From CAIOYC01 sp964243985 (lineage in GTDB: Bacteria > Pseudomonadota > Alphaproteobacteria > Caulobacterales > Caulobacteraceae), in NCBI GenBank assembly GCA_964243985.1, contig CAXTHJ010000001.1, positions 1 through 64,000 of the forward strand: a DNA stretch of 64,000 bases. Direction: 5' to 3'. Positions within the stretch are counted from its first letter, which is position 1. Every line of letters begins with the position of its first letter. The notes under the pieces were generated by a model that saw only the letters and a program-made list of their open reading frames with translations, had not been told where the DNA came from and searched no databases. Positions 16,199-25,107 of the stretch are shown one piece after another. The translations under genes and the position numbers were made by a program.

Positions 16199-17497
16199 AT
16201 GCGACTGGAGACCCTGGCGGTTCATAGTGGTTTCGACTGCGATCCGGCCACCAAGGCGGTCGCCGTGCCGATCTATCAGACCGCCGCCTACGCCTTCGAC
16301 AGCGCCGATCACGGCGCGGCCTTGTTCGACCTGGAACAGGACGGCTATCGCTATAGCCGCATCGCCAACCCCACCACCGCCGTTCTCGAAGAGCGTGTCG
16401 CGACGATGGAAGGCGGCGTCGGCGCCTTGGCTGTGGCCTCGGGTCAGGCGGCCTTGCACTACGCCTTCGTCAACGTGGCCGACAGCGGCGGCAACATCGT
16501 CTCCACGCCCCAGCTTTACGGCACGACCCACACCCTCCTGAACTACGTCCTGCCGCGCCAGGGGATCACCGGGCGTTTCGCCGCCAGCGACCAGGCCGCC
16601 GACATCGAAAAGCTGATCGACAAAGACACCAAGGCGGTCTTCTGCGAGACCATCGGCAACCCCGCCGGCAACATCACCGATATCGAGGCCATCGCCGCCG
16701 TCGCCCACAAGCACGGCGTGCCGCTGATCGTGGACAACACCGTGGCCACCCCGATCCTGCTCCGCCCCATAAACTACGGCGCCGACGTGGTGGTGCATTC
16801 CCTGACCAAGTTCATGGGCGGGCACGGCACCACCATGGGCGGATGCATCGTGGACGGAGGAACCTTTCCGTGGGCAGATCATCCAGAGCGGTTTCCCACC
16901 TTCAACCTGCCGGACGAGAGCTACCACGGCATGGTCTATCACCAGCATTTCGGCCGCTCCGCCTTCATTGCCCGTTGCCGCAGCGTCTACCAGCGAACCA
17001 CGGGCGCGGTGCTGGCGCCCATGAGCGCCTTTCTCCTCTTGCAAGGCATCGAGACCGTGGCCCTGCGCGTCGAGCGGCACGTGGAGAACGGGCGCAAGGT
17101 GGCGGACTTCCTCCGCGCCGATCCGCGCGTGGAGTGGGTGAACTACGCCGGGTTCGAGGACAGCCCCTATTATCCCATGGCGGTGAAGTACCTCGGCGGG
17201 CAGGCGTCCTCGCTGCTCACCTTCGGCATCAAGGGCGGGCTGCAGGCGGGCAAGGACTTCTACGATCGTCTAAGCCTGATCAAGCGGCTGGTGAACATCG
17301 GCGACGCCAAGTCGCTGGCCTGCCACCCCGCCTCCACCACCCACCGCCAGATGCCGCCAGACGTGCAGCTAAAGGCCGGCATCCGGCCTGAGACCATCCG
17401 CCTTTCCATCGGCATTGAGCACATTGACGACATCATCGCCGACCTTGACCAGGCGCTGGCGGCGGCGGTTCCGGCCAAGCTGACTGCGGCGGCCTGA
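16199..17497 (+). CDS. metY: O-acetylhomoserine sulfhydrylase
   Basis: This 432-residue protein is a Cys/Met-metabolism PLP enzyme. PLP Lys204 lies in HSLTKFMGGHG and YRYSRIANPT is the characteristic N-terminal motif. The length above 420 and GGHGTTMGGCIVD favour O-acetylhomoserine (homocysteine-forming) sulfhydrylase MetY over the shorter MetB/MetC/MetZ. It makes homocysteine from O-acetylhomoserine and sulfide in the cytosol. The next gene, one base further on, encodes the homoserine acyltransferase that supplies its substrate, so the two form a direct-sulfhydrylation operon. Confidence 0.93.
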   Translation: MRLETLAVHSGFDCDPATKAVAVPIYQTAAYAFDSADHGAALFDLEQDGYRYSRIANPTTAVLEERVATMEGGVGALAVASGQAALHYAFVNVADSGGNIVSTPQLYGTTHTLLNYVLPRQGITGRFAASDQAADIEKLIDKDTKAVFCETIGNPAGNITDIEAIAAVAHKHGVPLIVDNTVATPILLRPINYGADVVVHSLTKFMGGHGTTMGGCIVDGGTFPWADHPERFPTFNLPDESYHGMVYHQHFGRSAFIARCRSVYQRTTGAVLAPMSAFLLLQGIETVALRVERHVENGRKVADFLRADPRVEWVNYAGFEDSPYYPMAVKYLGGQASSLLTFGIKGGLQAGKDFYDRLSLIKRLVNIGDAKSLACHPASTTHRQMPPDVQLKAGIRPETIRLSIGIEHIDDIIADLDQALAAAVPAKLTAAA

Positions 17498-17498
17498 G

Positions 17499-18491
17499 AT
17501 GGCCGACGGCTTCGCCATGGCTGAGGAGGTCCGGCCGCCGACCACGCGCCGAAGCGTCAAGACCGCCGCCGCGCCGATCACGATCGGCCTCGTCAACAAC
17601 ATGCCCGACGCCGCACTCGCAGCCACCGAGGGCCAGTTCCGCCGCCTGATCGAGGGCGCGGCGGCGGGGCGCGAGGTGCGGCTGAAACTGTTCTCCATTC
17701 CTGAAATCTTCCGTAGCGACGCGGTGCGAGACGCGATGGCGGCGCGATACGCCTCCGCGGCCACGCTGTCGGGCTCCGGCGTCGACGCCCTGATCGTCAC
17801 CGGCGCGGAGCCCCTGGCGGCGGACCTTCGCGCGGAACCCTATTGGGAGAGCCTCGCCGCGTTGGTGGACTGGGCGTCGGCCAACACCGTCTCCACCCTC
17901 TGGTCCTGCCTCGCCGCCCACGCCGCCGTGTTGCACCTGAACGGGATCGCCCGCACGCCGCTGGCCGCCAAGTGCAGCGGTGTCTTCGCCGTTCAGGCGG
18001 TCGCCGACCATCCGCTGTTGAAGGGGCAGAGCGAAACGCGCCTGACGCCCCATTCGCGATTGAACGCTTTGGATGCGGTGAAACTGGAAGCGAAGGGCTA
18101 CACGATCCTCACCCAATCTGACGAAATCGGCGTCGACGCCTTCGCGAGGGAGCAGGGAGCCAGCCTCTTCCTCTTTCTGCAGGGCCACCCTGAATATGAC
18201 GCCCACTCCCTCGCGCTCGAATACCGCCGAGACGTGCGCCGCTTCCTCCGAGGCGAACGCGCCACCCACCCTGCCGTGCCCACTGGCTATTTCGATCCCA
18301 AGACTGAACAGGCTTTAATAGACCTCGCCGTCGAAACCGCTCGGCATCCGCATATGGCGGTGCTGTCCACCTGTGGAAAGCTGATCAACGCAGCGCCGCC
18401 GGCTCAGCATTGGGCGCCCACCACCGCGCGCCTCTATCGCAACTGGATCGACCTGATCGGCAAGCGCGCGGACGCCGCCGCTCGCTCCTGA
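17499..18491 (+). CDS. metA: Homoserine O-acyltransferase, MetA family
   Basis: The 330-residue protein has the MetA pattern NNMPDAALAATEGQF near the N-terminus, the nucleophile Cys137 in LWSCLAAHA, and His230 and Glu232 in QGHPEY. These align with Cys142, His235 and Glu237 of the Escherichia coli enzyme at a constant offset of five. It acylates homoserine from acyl-CoA. With MetY beside it, acetyl-CoA is the probable donor and not succinyl-CoA; MetA proteins are known to use either. The C-terminal 50 residues extend past the usual family end. Confidence 0.9.
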   Translation: MADGFAMAEEVRPPTTRRSVKTAAAPITIGLVNNMPDAALAATEGQFRRLIEGAAAGREVRLKLFSIPEIFRSDAVRDAMAARYASAATLSGSGVDALIVTGAEPLAADLRAEPYWESLAALVDWASANTVSTLWSCLAAHAAVLHLNGIARTPLAAKCSGVFAVQAVADHPLLKGQSETRLTPHSRLNALDAVKLEAKGYTILTQSDEIGVDAFAREQGASLFLFLQGHPEYDAHSLALEYRRDVRRFLRGERATHPAVPTGYFDPKTEQALIDLAVETARHPHMAVLSTCGKLINAAPPAQHWAPTTARLYRNWIDLIGKRADAAARS

Positions 18492-18498
18492 CATCTCG

Positions 18499-19332
18499 CT
18501 ATGCTTCGGCCAGTGCGCCGCCAGCCACCAGCTCGTCGAAGAAGGCTTCGGTCGCCTTCGCCACCTTAGCTCGTTCCCGATCAACCGTGACCAAGTGGTA
18601 GCTGTCTTTGAGGTAGAGTTTCCTCACGGGACCCTTGACCTTGGCCGCTAAATCCTCGGCGTTTCGGATGTGGGTGATGTCATCTTCGGTGGAATGGACG
18701 ATCAGGAGCGGCGCGGTGATCTTCGGCAAGAGCTTCTTGGTGTAGCGGATCAGGCTGAGGTTCTGGGCCAGGCTCTTGCCGGGCATGAAGGGCAGGCCGG
18801 CGTCGGCGATGGCGCCGGAGAACAGCATCTCCTCCATCTTTGCCCGCAGCCGCTCGTCCTTGATGCCGTAGGGCGCCCGTTCCTTGAAGCGGTAGCGGTT
18901 GACGATGGGAATGTAGGCCCCGTAGGGCACGAACCAGGTCCCCTTGGGCACGATCCAGCCGTCGTAGCGCAGGGTCGGGGCGTAGCAGACGATCCCCTTC
19001 ACCCGGTCTGGATGCTTGGCGGCGAGGGCGAGGCAGAGCACAGCGCCCATGGACAGGCCGCCGACGAAGGCCTTCTCCCCATTCTGAGTCAGGTGGATCA
19101 GGCTGCGCTCCGACGCGGCGAGCCAATCCTTCCAGCCGGTTTTGAGCAGGCCTTTTTCGTCGAGGCCATGCCCTGGCAGCATGGGCGTATCCACGTGATA
19201 GCCGACCCGCCGCAGGTGCTTGGTGATCACTTGCATGTCGCCGGGCGCGCCGGTCAGGCCGTGCAGGAACAGCACGGGGGGCTTGAAAGCGGTTTCCACC
19301 ATCGCGGTCCCGATTGTGACCGGGGCGGTCAT
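18499..19332 (-). CDS. Alpha/beta hydrolase, carboxylesterase/monoacylglycerol lipase-like
   Basis: The 277-residue protein has the Est30-like arrangement: oxyanion segment FLHGLTGAPGDM, nucleophile in GLSMG, acid in HSTEDDIT and catalytic histidine in DSYHLVTVDRE. This last motif is typical of the carboxylesterase group related to monoacylglycerol lipases. It probably hydrolyses short or medium acyl esters in the cytosol. It is convergent with metA and is followed on its upstream side by a 105-base palindromic repeat. Confidence 0.88.
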   Translation of the reverse strand: MTAPVTIGTAMVETAFKPPVLFLHGLTGAPGDMQVITKHLRRVGYHVDTPMLPGHGLDEKGLLKTGWKDWLAASERSLIHLTQNGEKAFVGGLSMGAVLCLALAAKHPDRVKGIVCYAPTLRYDGWIVPKGTWFVPYGAYIPIVNRYRFKERAPYGIKDERLRAKMEEMLFSGAIADAGLPFMPGKSLAQNLSLIRYTKKLLPKITAPLLIVHSTEDDITHIRNAEDLAAKVKGPVRKLYLKDSYHLVTVDRERAKVAKATEAFFDELVAGGALAEA

Positions 19333-19343
19333 AAACCAAAAAT

Positions 19344-19448
19344 CCGCTCATCCCCGCGAAGGCGGGGACCCAGCCAAGTCATCTGCTCCGCCTGATCTGT
19401 CTGTTTAGCCCAGTCCGTCTGGGTCCCCGCCTTCGCGGGGATGAGCGG
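19344..19448. repeat. 105-bp palindromic repeat (CCGCTCATCCCCGC), copy 1
   Basis: The element starts ccgctcatccccgcgaag and ends with the inverted counterpart cttcgcggggatgagcgg. Its centre contains ccaagtcatctgctccgcc. Copies of exactly the same length are at 27304-27408 and 43154-43258. All lie between genes. The long terminal arms would form a stable stem in DNA or RNA. Confidence 0.9.
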
Positions 19449-19480
19449 AGAAAAAAGCAATTCCATTTGGACCGCGTATC

Positions 19481-20929
19481 TCAGCCTTCCCGTTCGACCT
19501 TCGTGAACAGCTGGTCGAACAGTTCAATAGCCAGGTCGATCTCGCTGTCGCTGATCTCCAGCGAGGGGGCGAGGGTGAACACGTTCTTGTAGTAGCCGCC
19601 GATGTTCGGGATCAGGCCGATCTTCTTGCCGTTGTGCTCAAGGCCGCCGGTGGTGGCGATATCCACCATCCGGTCCAGCATCTTCTTGTTGGGGGTGAAG
19701 CGGTTGGACGGCTCGCAGACTTCCATGCGGAGGGCGAGGCCCAGGCCGTCCACTTCGCCAATGGCGTCGTGGCGACCCATCAGCCATTTCAGGCCGTCCA
19801 GGAACCGCTTGCCCTTGGCGGCGATGGAGGTTTCGTAGTCCTTCTCCGCGCACATCTTCATGATCTCGAGAGCGACCGAGGTGCCCATCGGGTTCGAGTT
19901 GAAGGAGGAGTGGGTGGAGCCGGCGGGGAACAGCTCCGGATTGATGATCTCCTCCTTGGCCCAGAGACCGGCCAGGGGGTTCAGACCGTTGGTGATGGCC
20001 TTGCCGAAGGTGAGCAGGTCGGGCTTGACGCCATAATGCTCGATCGCCCACATCTTGCCGGTGCGGAACATGCCCATGTGGATCTCGTCGCACACGAACA
20101 ATATGCCGTGGTCGTCCAGCACCGCCTTCAATTCCTTGAAGAAGTTCATCGGCGGGATGACGTAGCCGCCCGTGCCCTGCACTGGCTCGGCGTAGAAGGC
20201 GGCGTATTCGCACTCGCGGGTCTTGGGGTCCCAGAGGCCGTTGTATTCGGTCTCGAACAGGCGGGCGAAACGCTTGACGATGGCGGAGGCGTACTCCTCC
20301 TTCTCCATCCCCCGGCCGTTGCGGAAGCAGTAGGGGAACTCCACGAACAGCGCCTTCTCACCAAAATGGCCGTAGCGGCGCCGGTAGCGGTAGGAGGAGG
20401 TGATGGCCGAGGCGCCGAGTGTCCGCCCGTGATAGCCGCCCTCGAAGGCGAACATCAGGCTCTTGCCGCCGGTGGCGTTGCGGATGACCTTCAGCGAGTC
20501 TTCGATCGCTTGCGCGCCGCCGACGTTGAAGTGGACGCGGCCCTGCATGCCGAACTTCTTCTCGATGTCGCCGGCGATGGCGGCGGCCAGCTCGATCTTG
20601 CCCTTGTGCAGATACTGCGAGGCGATCTGCGGCATGGTGTCGATGGTCTGGTGGGCCACCGCGTTCAGGCGCGGGTTCTTGTAGCCGAAGTTGGCCACCG
20701 AATACCACATTTGGAGGTCCAGGTAAGGCGTGCCCTCCCGGTCGTACATGTAGGAGCCGTCGCAGTCGGTGAAGATCGGCGGGTGGTCCACGTAATGAAC
20801 GGTGTCGCCGTAGGAGCAGACCTTGGCCTCCAAGGCGCGCAGCCGGTCCTCTTCCTCGCGGGAGGCGATCATGCTGGGGCTCGGCGTCGGGGCGGCCACG
20901 AATTTCGACGGAGATTCAATCGTTCCCAA
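19481..20929 (-). CDS. Class III aminotransferase
   Basis: This 482-residue fold-type I PLP enzyme has GGAQAIEDSLK at 137-147, FEGGYHGRT at 162-170, the PLP-binding acidic pair in CDEIHMGMFRTG at 280-291 and PLP Lys310 in LTFGKAITNG. It belongs with the 4-aminobutyrate, ornithine and omega-amino acid aminotransferases. The substitution of Met residues in HMGMFRTG, where most members have Q-x-G-x-GRTG, is a subfamily feature that may shape substrate choice. It is monocistronic, flanked by a repeat on one side and a 193-base gap on the other. Confidence 0.88.
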   Translation of the reverse strand: MGTIESPSKFVAAPTPSPSMIASREEEDRLRALEAKVCSYGDTVHYVDHPPIFTDCDGSYMYDREGTPYLDLQMWYSVANFGYKNPRLNAVAHQTIDTMPQIASQYLHKGKIELAAAIAGDIEKKFGMQGRVHFNVGGAQAIEDSLKVIRNATGGKSLMFAFEGGYHGRTLGASAITSSYRYRRRYGHFGEKALFVEFPYCFRNGRGMEKEEYASAIVKRFARLFETEYNGLWDPKTRECEYAAFYAEPVQGTGGYVIPPMNFFKELKAVLDDHGILFVCDEIHMGMFRTGKMWAIEHYGVKPDLLTFGKAITNGLNPLAGLWAKEEIINPELFPAGSTHSSFNSNPMGTSVALEIMKMCAEKDYETSIAAKGKRFLDGLKWLMGRHDAIGEVDGLGLALRMEVCEPSNRFTPNKKMLDRMVDIATTGGLEHNGKKIGLIPNIGGYYKNVFTLAPSLEISDSEIDLAIELFDQLFTKVEREG

Positions 20930-21122
20930 GGTAAGCGACCTTTCGTGCCGAACTGGCGTGGAGAGTGGGCGTCAAGGATGGTGGTCGCTTCAACGCCGCC
21001 ATCGACGTTACCCAGAAGCGGCCGCGCATGACGGCGCCGATCACGGTGTTGAACCCGCGCGCCGGCTACATAAACGGCAAACGTGGCGAAGTGTAGCCCG
21101 GACGGCGATACGACGCAGGCGG

Positions 21123-22586
21123 TTAGGCGGCGACCAGCGCGTGGGCGGCGGTCAGATCGCGCACGAAATCGGCGAAGGCGGCTTTCTTTCCCGCCTCGTC
21201 GGGGATGCGCAGCAAATAAGACGGATGCACCGTCAGGAAAGCGCGCCCGCCGCCTTCCAGAGCATCGGCCGGTCCACGCTCTTTCAACACCGACACCGCA
21301 CGGCCGAGCACCGCGCCTGCCGCGGTAGAGCCCAGCGCCACGATAACCTTGGGCTTCACCAGCCGCCGCTCGTTGTCGAGCCACCAGCGGCAGGCCTTCA
21401 CCTCCCCGGCGTTGGGGGTCTTGTGCAGGCGGCGCTTGCCGCGCTGCTCGTGCTTGAAATGCTTGACCGAATTGGTGACGTAGCAGGTCTCCCGGTCCAC
21501 CCCTGCCGCCGCCAGCGCCCGGTTGAACAACTCTCCCGCAGGACCGATGAACGGAAGCCCGCGCAAGTCCTCCGCATCGCCCGGTTGTTCGCCGACAAAC
21601 ATCAGCTTGGCGTCGGAGGGGCCAACCCCCGGCACCCCCTGCGTGGCGCCCCGCCAAAGTTCGCAGCGGCGGCAGTGCTGGATTTCCGCCGCGACCATCT
21701 CTAGATTTTCCGGCGCGATGCCGCTGTCGATCGGCGTGTCGCGGGAGCGGCGCTGGGCGATCTTCATGGCGCGCGGTGACGGCGTTTGAGGCGTGGCGGC
21801 GACCATGGCGCGCTCCCGGGCTTCGGCGTTCTGAACCATCTCCGGAATGAGCGCGGCTTCGGGCAGGTTCCCCCAATAGTGCTTGGCCATGTGCTGGGTC
21901 ATCACCTTGGGGTTCAGCCGCGCCGGGTTGAAGATGGAGGCGAAATAGACCTTCCAGTCGTCTTCCTTGGCGTCTTCGGCCGGAACCTGGCTCGGATCGC
22001 CGCCCGGGCCGAAGGTGATCTTCTGCTTGTCCCAGACGGCGGTGGCGTCCGGCGTGACGATGGCGAAGCGCAGGTTGGCCATCCGTTCCACGAAGAAGTT
22101 CACACCACGCTCCAGCACATAGTGGGGCGAGACGAACCAGGCGGCGTATTCTTCGGTCTCGGGCACGGGCTTGCCGGTGGCGGGGTCTGGCAGGTCCACC
22201 CGGCGGAAGCGGACGTAGGCGTGCATCTTGTGCGCCGCCTGATTGACCGACTTCTCGTAGCCGAGCGCCTGATCCATTTGGGGATCGGTGACGATGGAGA
22301 GCAGGTTCGGCTCGTCTTTCAGCCGCCATAGCAGGCGGTACATCAGGTCGAACCGATCCTCCGCCCGGTTGATCAGGGCGGCGTCGGCGAGCTTCAGGAA
22401 GGCTTTCGGCACGGTGAACGCCGCGCCGGGCGGCGGGTTGGGCAAGGGAGAGTCAGCAAACAGGTCGGCATCCTCGCCGACGCCCCAGCGCACCTGATCC
22501 GGCGGGATGTCGTTCAGGCGCAGCCGCCGCGACGCCTCCCGCCAGCCCTTCACGTCAGTCTGCGACGCCAAGCGGACGCTGATCAT
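21123..22586 (-). CDS. DUF4130-UdgX fusion: uracil-DNA-binding repair protein
   Basis: About 487 residues. The N-terminal half (to about 240) fits the DUF4130/TIGR03915 DNA-metabolism family. The C-terminal half (about 295-487) is a family 4-like uracil-DNA glycosylase of the UdgX type: GEQPG at 332-336, HPSYLLR at 454-460, and the diagnostic loop KRRLH at 384-388, whose histidine (His388) in UdgX forms a covalent link with DNA after uracil excision. Cys305, Cys308, Cys368 and Cys399 can hold the 4Fe-4S cluster. The ATG at 22586 is within the stop of the upstream radical SAM gene (TGATG), so the two are translationally coupled. The longer 5' frame is discarded. Confidence 0.9.
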   Translation of the reverse strand: MISVRLASQTDVKGWREASRRLRLNDIPPDQVRWGVGEDADLFADSPLPNPPPGAAFTVPKAFLKLADAALINRAEDRFDLMYRLLWRLKDEPNLLSIVTDPQMDQALGYEKSVNQAAHKMHAYVRFRRVDLPDPATGKPVPETEEYAAWFVSPHYVLERGVNFFVERMANLRFAIVTPDATAVWDKQKITFGPGGDPSQVPAEDAKEDDWKVYFASIFNPARLNPKVMTQHMAKHYWGNLPEAALIPEMVQNAEARERAMVAATPQTPSPRAMKIAQRRSRDTPIDSGIAPENLEMVAAEIQHCRRCELWRGATQGVPGVGPSDAKLMFVGEQPGDAEDLRGLPFIGPAGELFNRALAAAGVDRETCYVTNSVKHFKHEQRGKRRLHKTPNAGEVKACRWWLDNERRLVKPKVIVALGSTAAGAVLGRAVSVLKERGPADALEGGGRAFLTVHPSYLLRIPDEAGKKAAFADFVRDLTAAHALVAA

Positions 22587-23833
22587 CAGAACAGCGCCAT
22601 CTGCACGGGCCGCGCCTCCGCTGTCGCGCGAAACCGTTGCTCCAGATTGGCGTCGTCCAGGGTCATCGGCCGCCAATCGGCGCAGATGACGAAGGGCTGC
22701 AGCCGCTTCACCGAACCGGAGAGGCGACCGAGGTCCTCCAGCCGGATCGCCTTGAAGCGCCGCACGCCGATCATCCGGTCGACCGATTTGACGCCGAGGC
22801 CAGGGATGCGCAGCAACATCTCCCGATCCGCCGTGTTCACGTCCACCGGAAAGCGGCCGCGGTTCGCCAGCGCCCACGCCAGCTTGGGATCGAGCTCCAG
22901 GTCCAGCATGCCGTCGGCGCGGCCCTCGACGATCTCCGCCTGCTGGAAGCCGTAGTACCGCATCAGCCAATCGGCTTGGTACAGCCGGTGCTCGCGCATC
23001 AGGTGCGGCCGCTTGGACGGCAGCAGGCTGGACGAATCCGGGATCGGGCTGAAAGCGGAGTAGTAGACGCGCCTCAGGCCATAGGCGCCGTAGAGGCCGC
23101 TGGAGCGGACCAAGACGTCCGCATCGCTGGCGGCGTCGGCGCCGACGATCATCTGCGTCGACTGGCCGGCGGGGGCGAACTTCGGCGCGGCGGTTTTCTT
23201 GTTCGAGCGATCCTTGCCGTCTTCAATGCCGAACCGCACCCGTCCCATGGATTTCTTGATGGCCAGCGGCGTCTTTTCCGGCGCGAGACGGACCAGGCTC
23301 TCGTCCATCGGCAGTTCGATGTTCACCGACAGGCGGTCGGCGTAAAGACCCGCCTCGTGAGCCAGTTCCGGGCTGGCGCCGGCGATCAGCTTCAGGTGGA
23401 TGTAGCCGCGAAAGTCATGCACCTCACGCAAGGTCTTGGCCACCCGGTTCATCTCGCCCTGCGTGTGATCGGCCGAACGGATCACGCCGGAGGAGAGGAA
23501 CAAGCCCTCGATATAGTTGCGCTTGTAGAAATCCAGGGTCAGCGCCACCACCTCCTCCACCGAAAACCGAGCGCGGGGCGTGTTGGACGACGAGCGGTTG
23601 ATGCAGTAGGCGCAGTCGTAGACGCAGAAGTTGGTGAGCAGGATCTTCAGGAGCGAGACGCACCGCCCATCCGGCGTATAGGCGTGGCAGACCCCCATGC
23701 CGCCGGTGGTGGCGCCCACGCCCTTGCCGTCCCGCGACGACCGCTGCGCCCCGCCGCTGGAGGCGCATGAGGCGTCATACTTGGCCGCATCCGACAGAAT
23801 TTCCAGCTTGCGAGAGAGGGTGAGGGCGACCAT
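22586..23833 (-). CDS. Radical SAM protein linked to UdgX (putative DNA modification/repair)
   Basis: The 415-residue protein has the radical SAM cluster motif CVYDCAYC with Cys70, Cys74 and Cys77, and a C-terminal helix-hairpin-helix segment (REMLLRIPGLGVKSVDRMIG, roughly residues 335-360) that suggests DNA binding. This combination corresponds to the TIGR03916-type 'putative DNA modification/repair radical SAM protein', normally found next to TIGR03915 and UDG domains, as here. A further CASSG and GMGVCH cysteine pair lies N-terminal. The reaction and the DNA lesion handled are not known. It is the first gene of the coupled pair. Confidence 0.9.
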   Translation of the reverse strand: MVALTLSRKLEILSDAAKYDASCASSGGAQRSSRDGKGVGATTGGMGVCHAYTPDGRCVSLLKILLTNFCVYDCAYCINRSSSNTPRARFSVEEVVALTLDFYKRNYIEGLFLSSGVIRSADHTQGEMNRVAKTLREVHDFRGYIHLKLIAGASPELAHEAGLYADRLSVNIELPMDESLVRLAPEKTPLAIKKSMGRVRFGIEDGKDRSNKKTAAPKFAPAGQSTQMIVGADAASDADVLVRSSGLYGAYGLRRVYYSAFSPIPDSSSLLPSKRPHLMREHRLYQADWLMRYYGFQQAEIVEGRADGMLDLELDPKLAWALANRGRFPVDVNTADREMLLRIPGLGVKSVDRMIGVRRFKAIRLEDLGRLSGSVKRLQPFVICADWRPMTLDDANLEQRFRATAEARPVQMALF

Positions 23834-23896
23834 CCGAACAGCCTATAGTTCGCTGTTTGTTCTTACAAGCGGAGCCGTGGACTTAAACGCCCCGCG

Positions 23897-24550
23897 CTAC
23901 GCCGCGCCGTACCGCAGCCGGCCGAGGAACGCTGCTGCGTCCCTGGCGAAAGTAACCGGGGTAGGCAGGGCGGCCTTCCATTTTTCGAAGGCCATCACGT
24001 TGTCGATGCGGGCCTTCAGGTGCGCCTCGGCCTTATCCTTTCCGCCCGACAGCCGCACGGCCATGGTGGAGAACAGCACGGCGCTGAGGATCGCGCGCTT
24101 GGAATAGTGGTTCTCGTCTGTGGCCGTATCCCCGGCCCAGCGCCAGAGCTTGTCCGCCGTGGCCCAGCCGAGTGACAGGGCCAGCGGCGCATGCATGGGC
24201 GTCGCTAGATAGACTGAGGCGCACTTCACCGCCGCCTCGTCCGCCACCGCCGCCTCGATCCGCGCCGAGACCGCCGCGTGGATGCGCTGGCGCACCTTCA
24301 ACGTCATCACATCAAGCTTGGCGAGGTCGGCCAGGGCCGCCGCGTCGTGCCTGCGAAACAGCAAAGCGGCAAGATCGTCCGGGCCCTTGGGCAGGAGCAG
24401 CATGGCGTCGGCCTCCGAAAGCCCCGCCGCCTTGGCCGCCGCCCTAACAAGCTGGCCGTTCCAATGCAGGGCGGGCGCGAGGCGAATGGCTTCGTCCAGC
24501 ACGCGGGCCTCGGCGTCGTTGACCCAATCCGGTTGCTGATCTGTGTTCAT
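23897..24550 (-). CDS. COQ9-family ubiquinone biosynthesis protein
   Basis: The protein resembles COQ9, a TetR-fold lipid-binding protein that presents ubiquinone precursors to the COQ7-type hydroxylase. Family signatures include the WNGQLVRAAAKAAGLSEADA-like helix and the C-terminal WRWAGDTATDENHYSKR and FSTMAVRLS segments. I use ATG at 24550 (217 residues), which begins just before the conserved region; the frame is open to 24646. The gene is divergent from rpsU, which is a common alphaproteobacterial arrangement. Confidence 0.85.
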   Translation of the reverse strand: MNTDQQPDWVNDAEARVLDEAIRLAPALHWNGQLVRAAAKAAGLSEADAMLLLPKGPDDLAALLFRRHDAAALADLAKLDVMTLKVRQRIHAAVSARIEAAVADEAAVKCASVYLATPMHAPLALSLGWATADKLWRWAGDTATDENHYSKRAILSAVLFSTMAVRLSGGKDKAEAHLKARIDNVMAFEKWKAALPTPVTFARDAAAFLGRLRYGAA

Positions 24551-24720
24551 CGGCGGATGATAAGCCTCAGCGCGCATAATGGCCACGGCGGCGTGGACAA
24601 TGGGCGCCGTCTCTGCTATCTCGCCCGGCTCCGGCGCGGAAGGCATCCTCCCGCGCCTAAATTCGTTTACTCGACGCTCAGGGCACCCTGAGCCAAAAGG
24701 GTCCAGAGGAGGGCCTCGTC

Positions 24721-24987
24721 ATCGTTCAGATTTTCGTTCGCGACAACAACGTCGATCAGGCCCTGAAGGCCCTGAAGAAGAAGATGCAGCGCGAAGGCAC
24801 CTTCCGCGAAATGAAGCGCCACGTGGCTTACGAAAAGCCTTCCGAAAAGCGCGCCCGCCAACAGGCGGAAGCCGTGCGCCGCGCCCGCAAGCTCGCCCGT
24901 AAGCGCATGCAGCGCGAAGGCCTGTTGCCGCCGCCCAAGCCCAAAGTGAAGCCGATGGGTGGCGCGGGCGGCGGACGCCCCGCTTAA
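24721..24987 (+). CDS. rpsU: 30S ribosomal protein S21, apparent ATC start
   Basis: The frame encodes VQIFVRDNNVDQAL followed by KALKKKMQREG and the basic C-terminal part, which is the complete S21 sequence. Alphaproteobacterial S21 normally begins M-VQIFVRDNNVDQAL, so the initiator falls on the ATC codon at 24721. A near-perfect ribosome site gaggaggg lies at 24706-24713, seven bases before ATC. No ATG, GTG or TTG is available at this point in frame; the next ATG (24784) would remove the first 21 residues. From ATC the protein has 88 residues. S21 is a small-subunit protein that helps initiation. The gene is followed by a palindromic repeat that may end the transcript. Confidence 0.9.
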   Translation: MVQIFVRDNNVDQALKALKKKMQREGTFREMKRHVAYEKPSEKRARQQAEAVRRARKLARKRMQREGLLPPPKPKVKPMGGAGGGRPA

Positions 24988-24996
24988 GCCCTACTC

Positions 24997-25086
24997 TGTC
25001 ATCCCGGACGGCGATAAGCCGATCCGGGATTTGGGCGGCTGCAGCTCATCCGCCCTGTCTTTTCGCTTCGCGTTAGCCGGAATGAC
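24997..25086. repeat. Dispersed palindromic repeat, TGTCATCCCGG family, copy 2
   Basis: After rpsU the sequence begins tgtcatcccggacggcgata, contains the internal inverted copy gatccgggat and ends with ccggaatgacg. It is related to the element between dnaK and dnaJ at 539-637. Location directly behind rpsU and before a convergent gene makes a terminator role possible. Confidence 0.6.
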
Positions 25087-25107
25087 GAATTTGATGCGCT
25101 AGATGCA

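Noticed and set aside
19634..21031. 465-residue open frame on the plus strand
   Set aside because: It lies opposite the class III aminotransferase, which has all catalytic residues. The frame has no motif and results from high GC.
20965..21096. 43-codon frame starting at GTG 20965
   Set aside because: The only purine run is one base before the start and no family is recognised. It may be an old gene remnant but cannot be supported.
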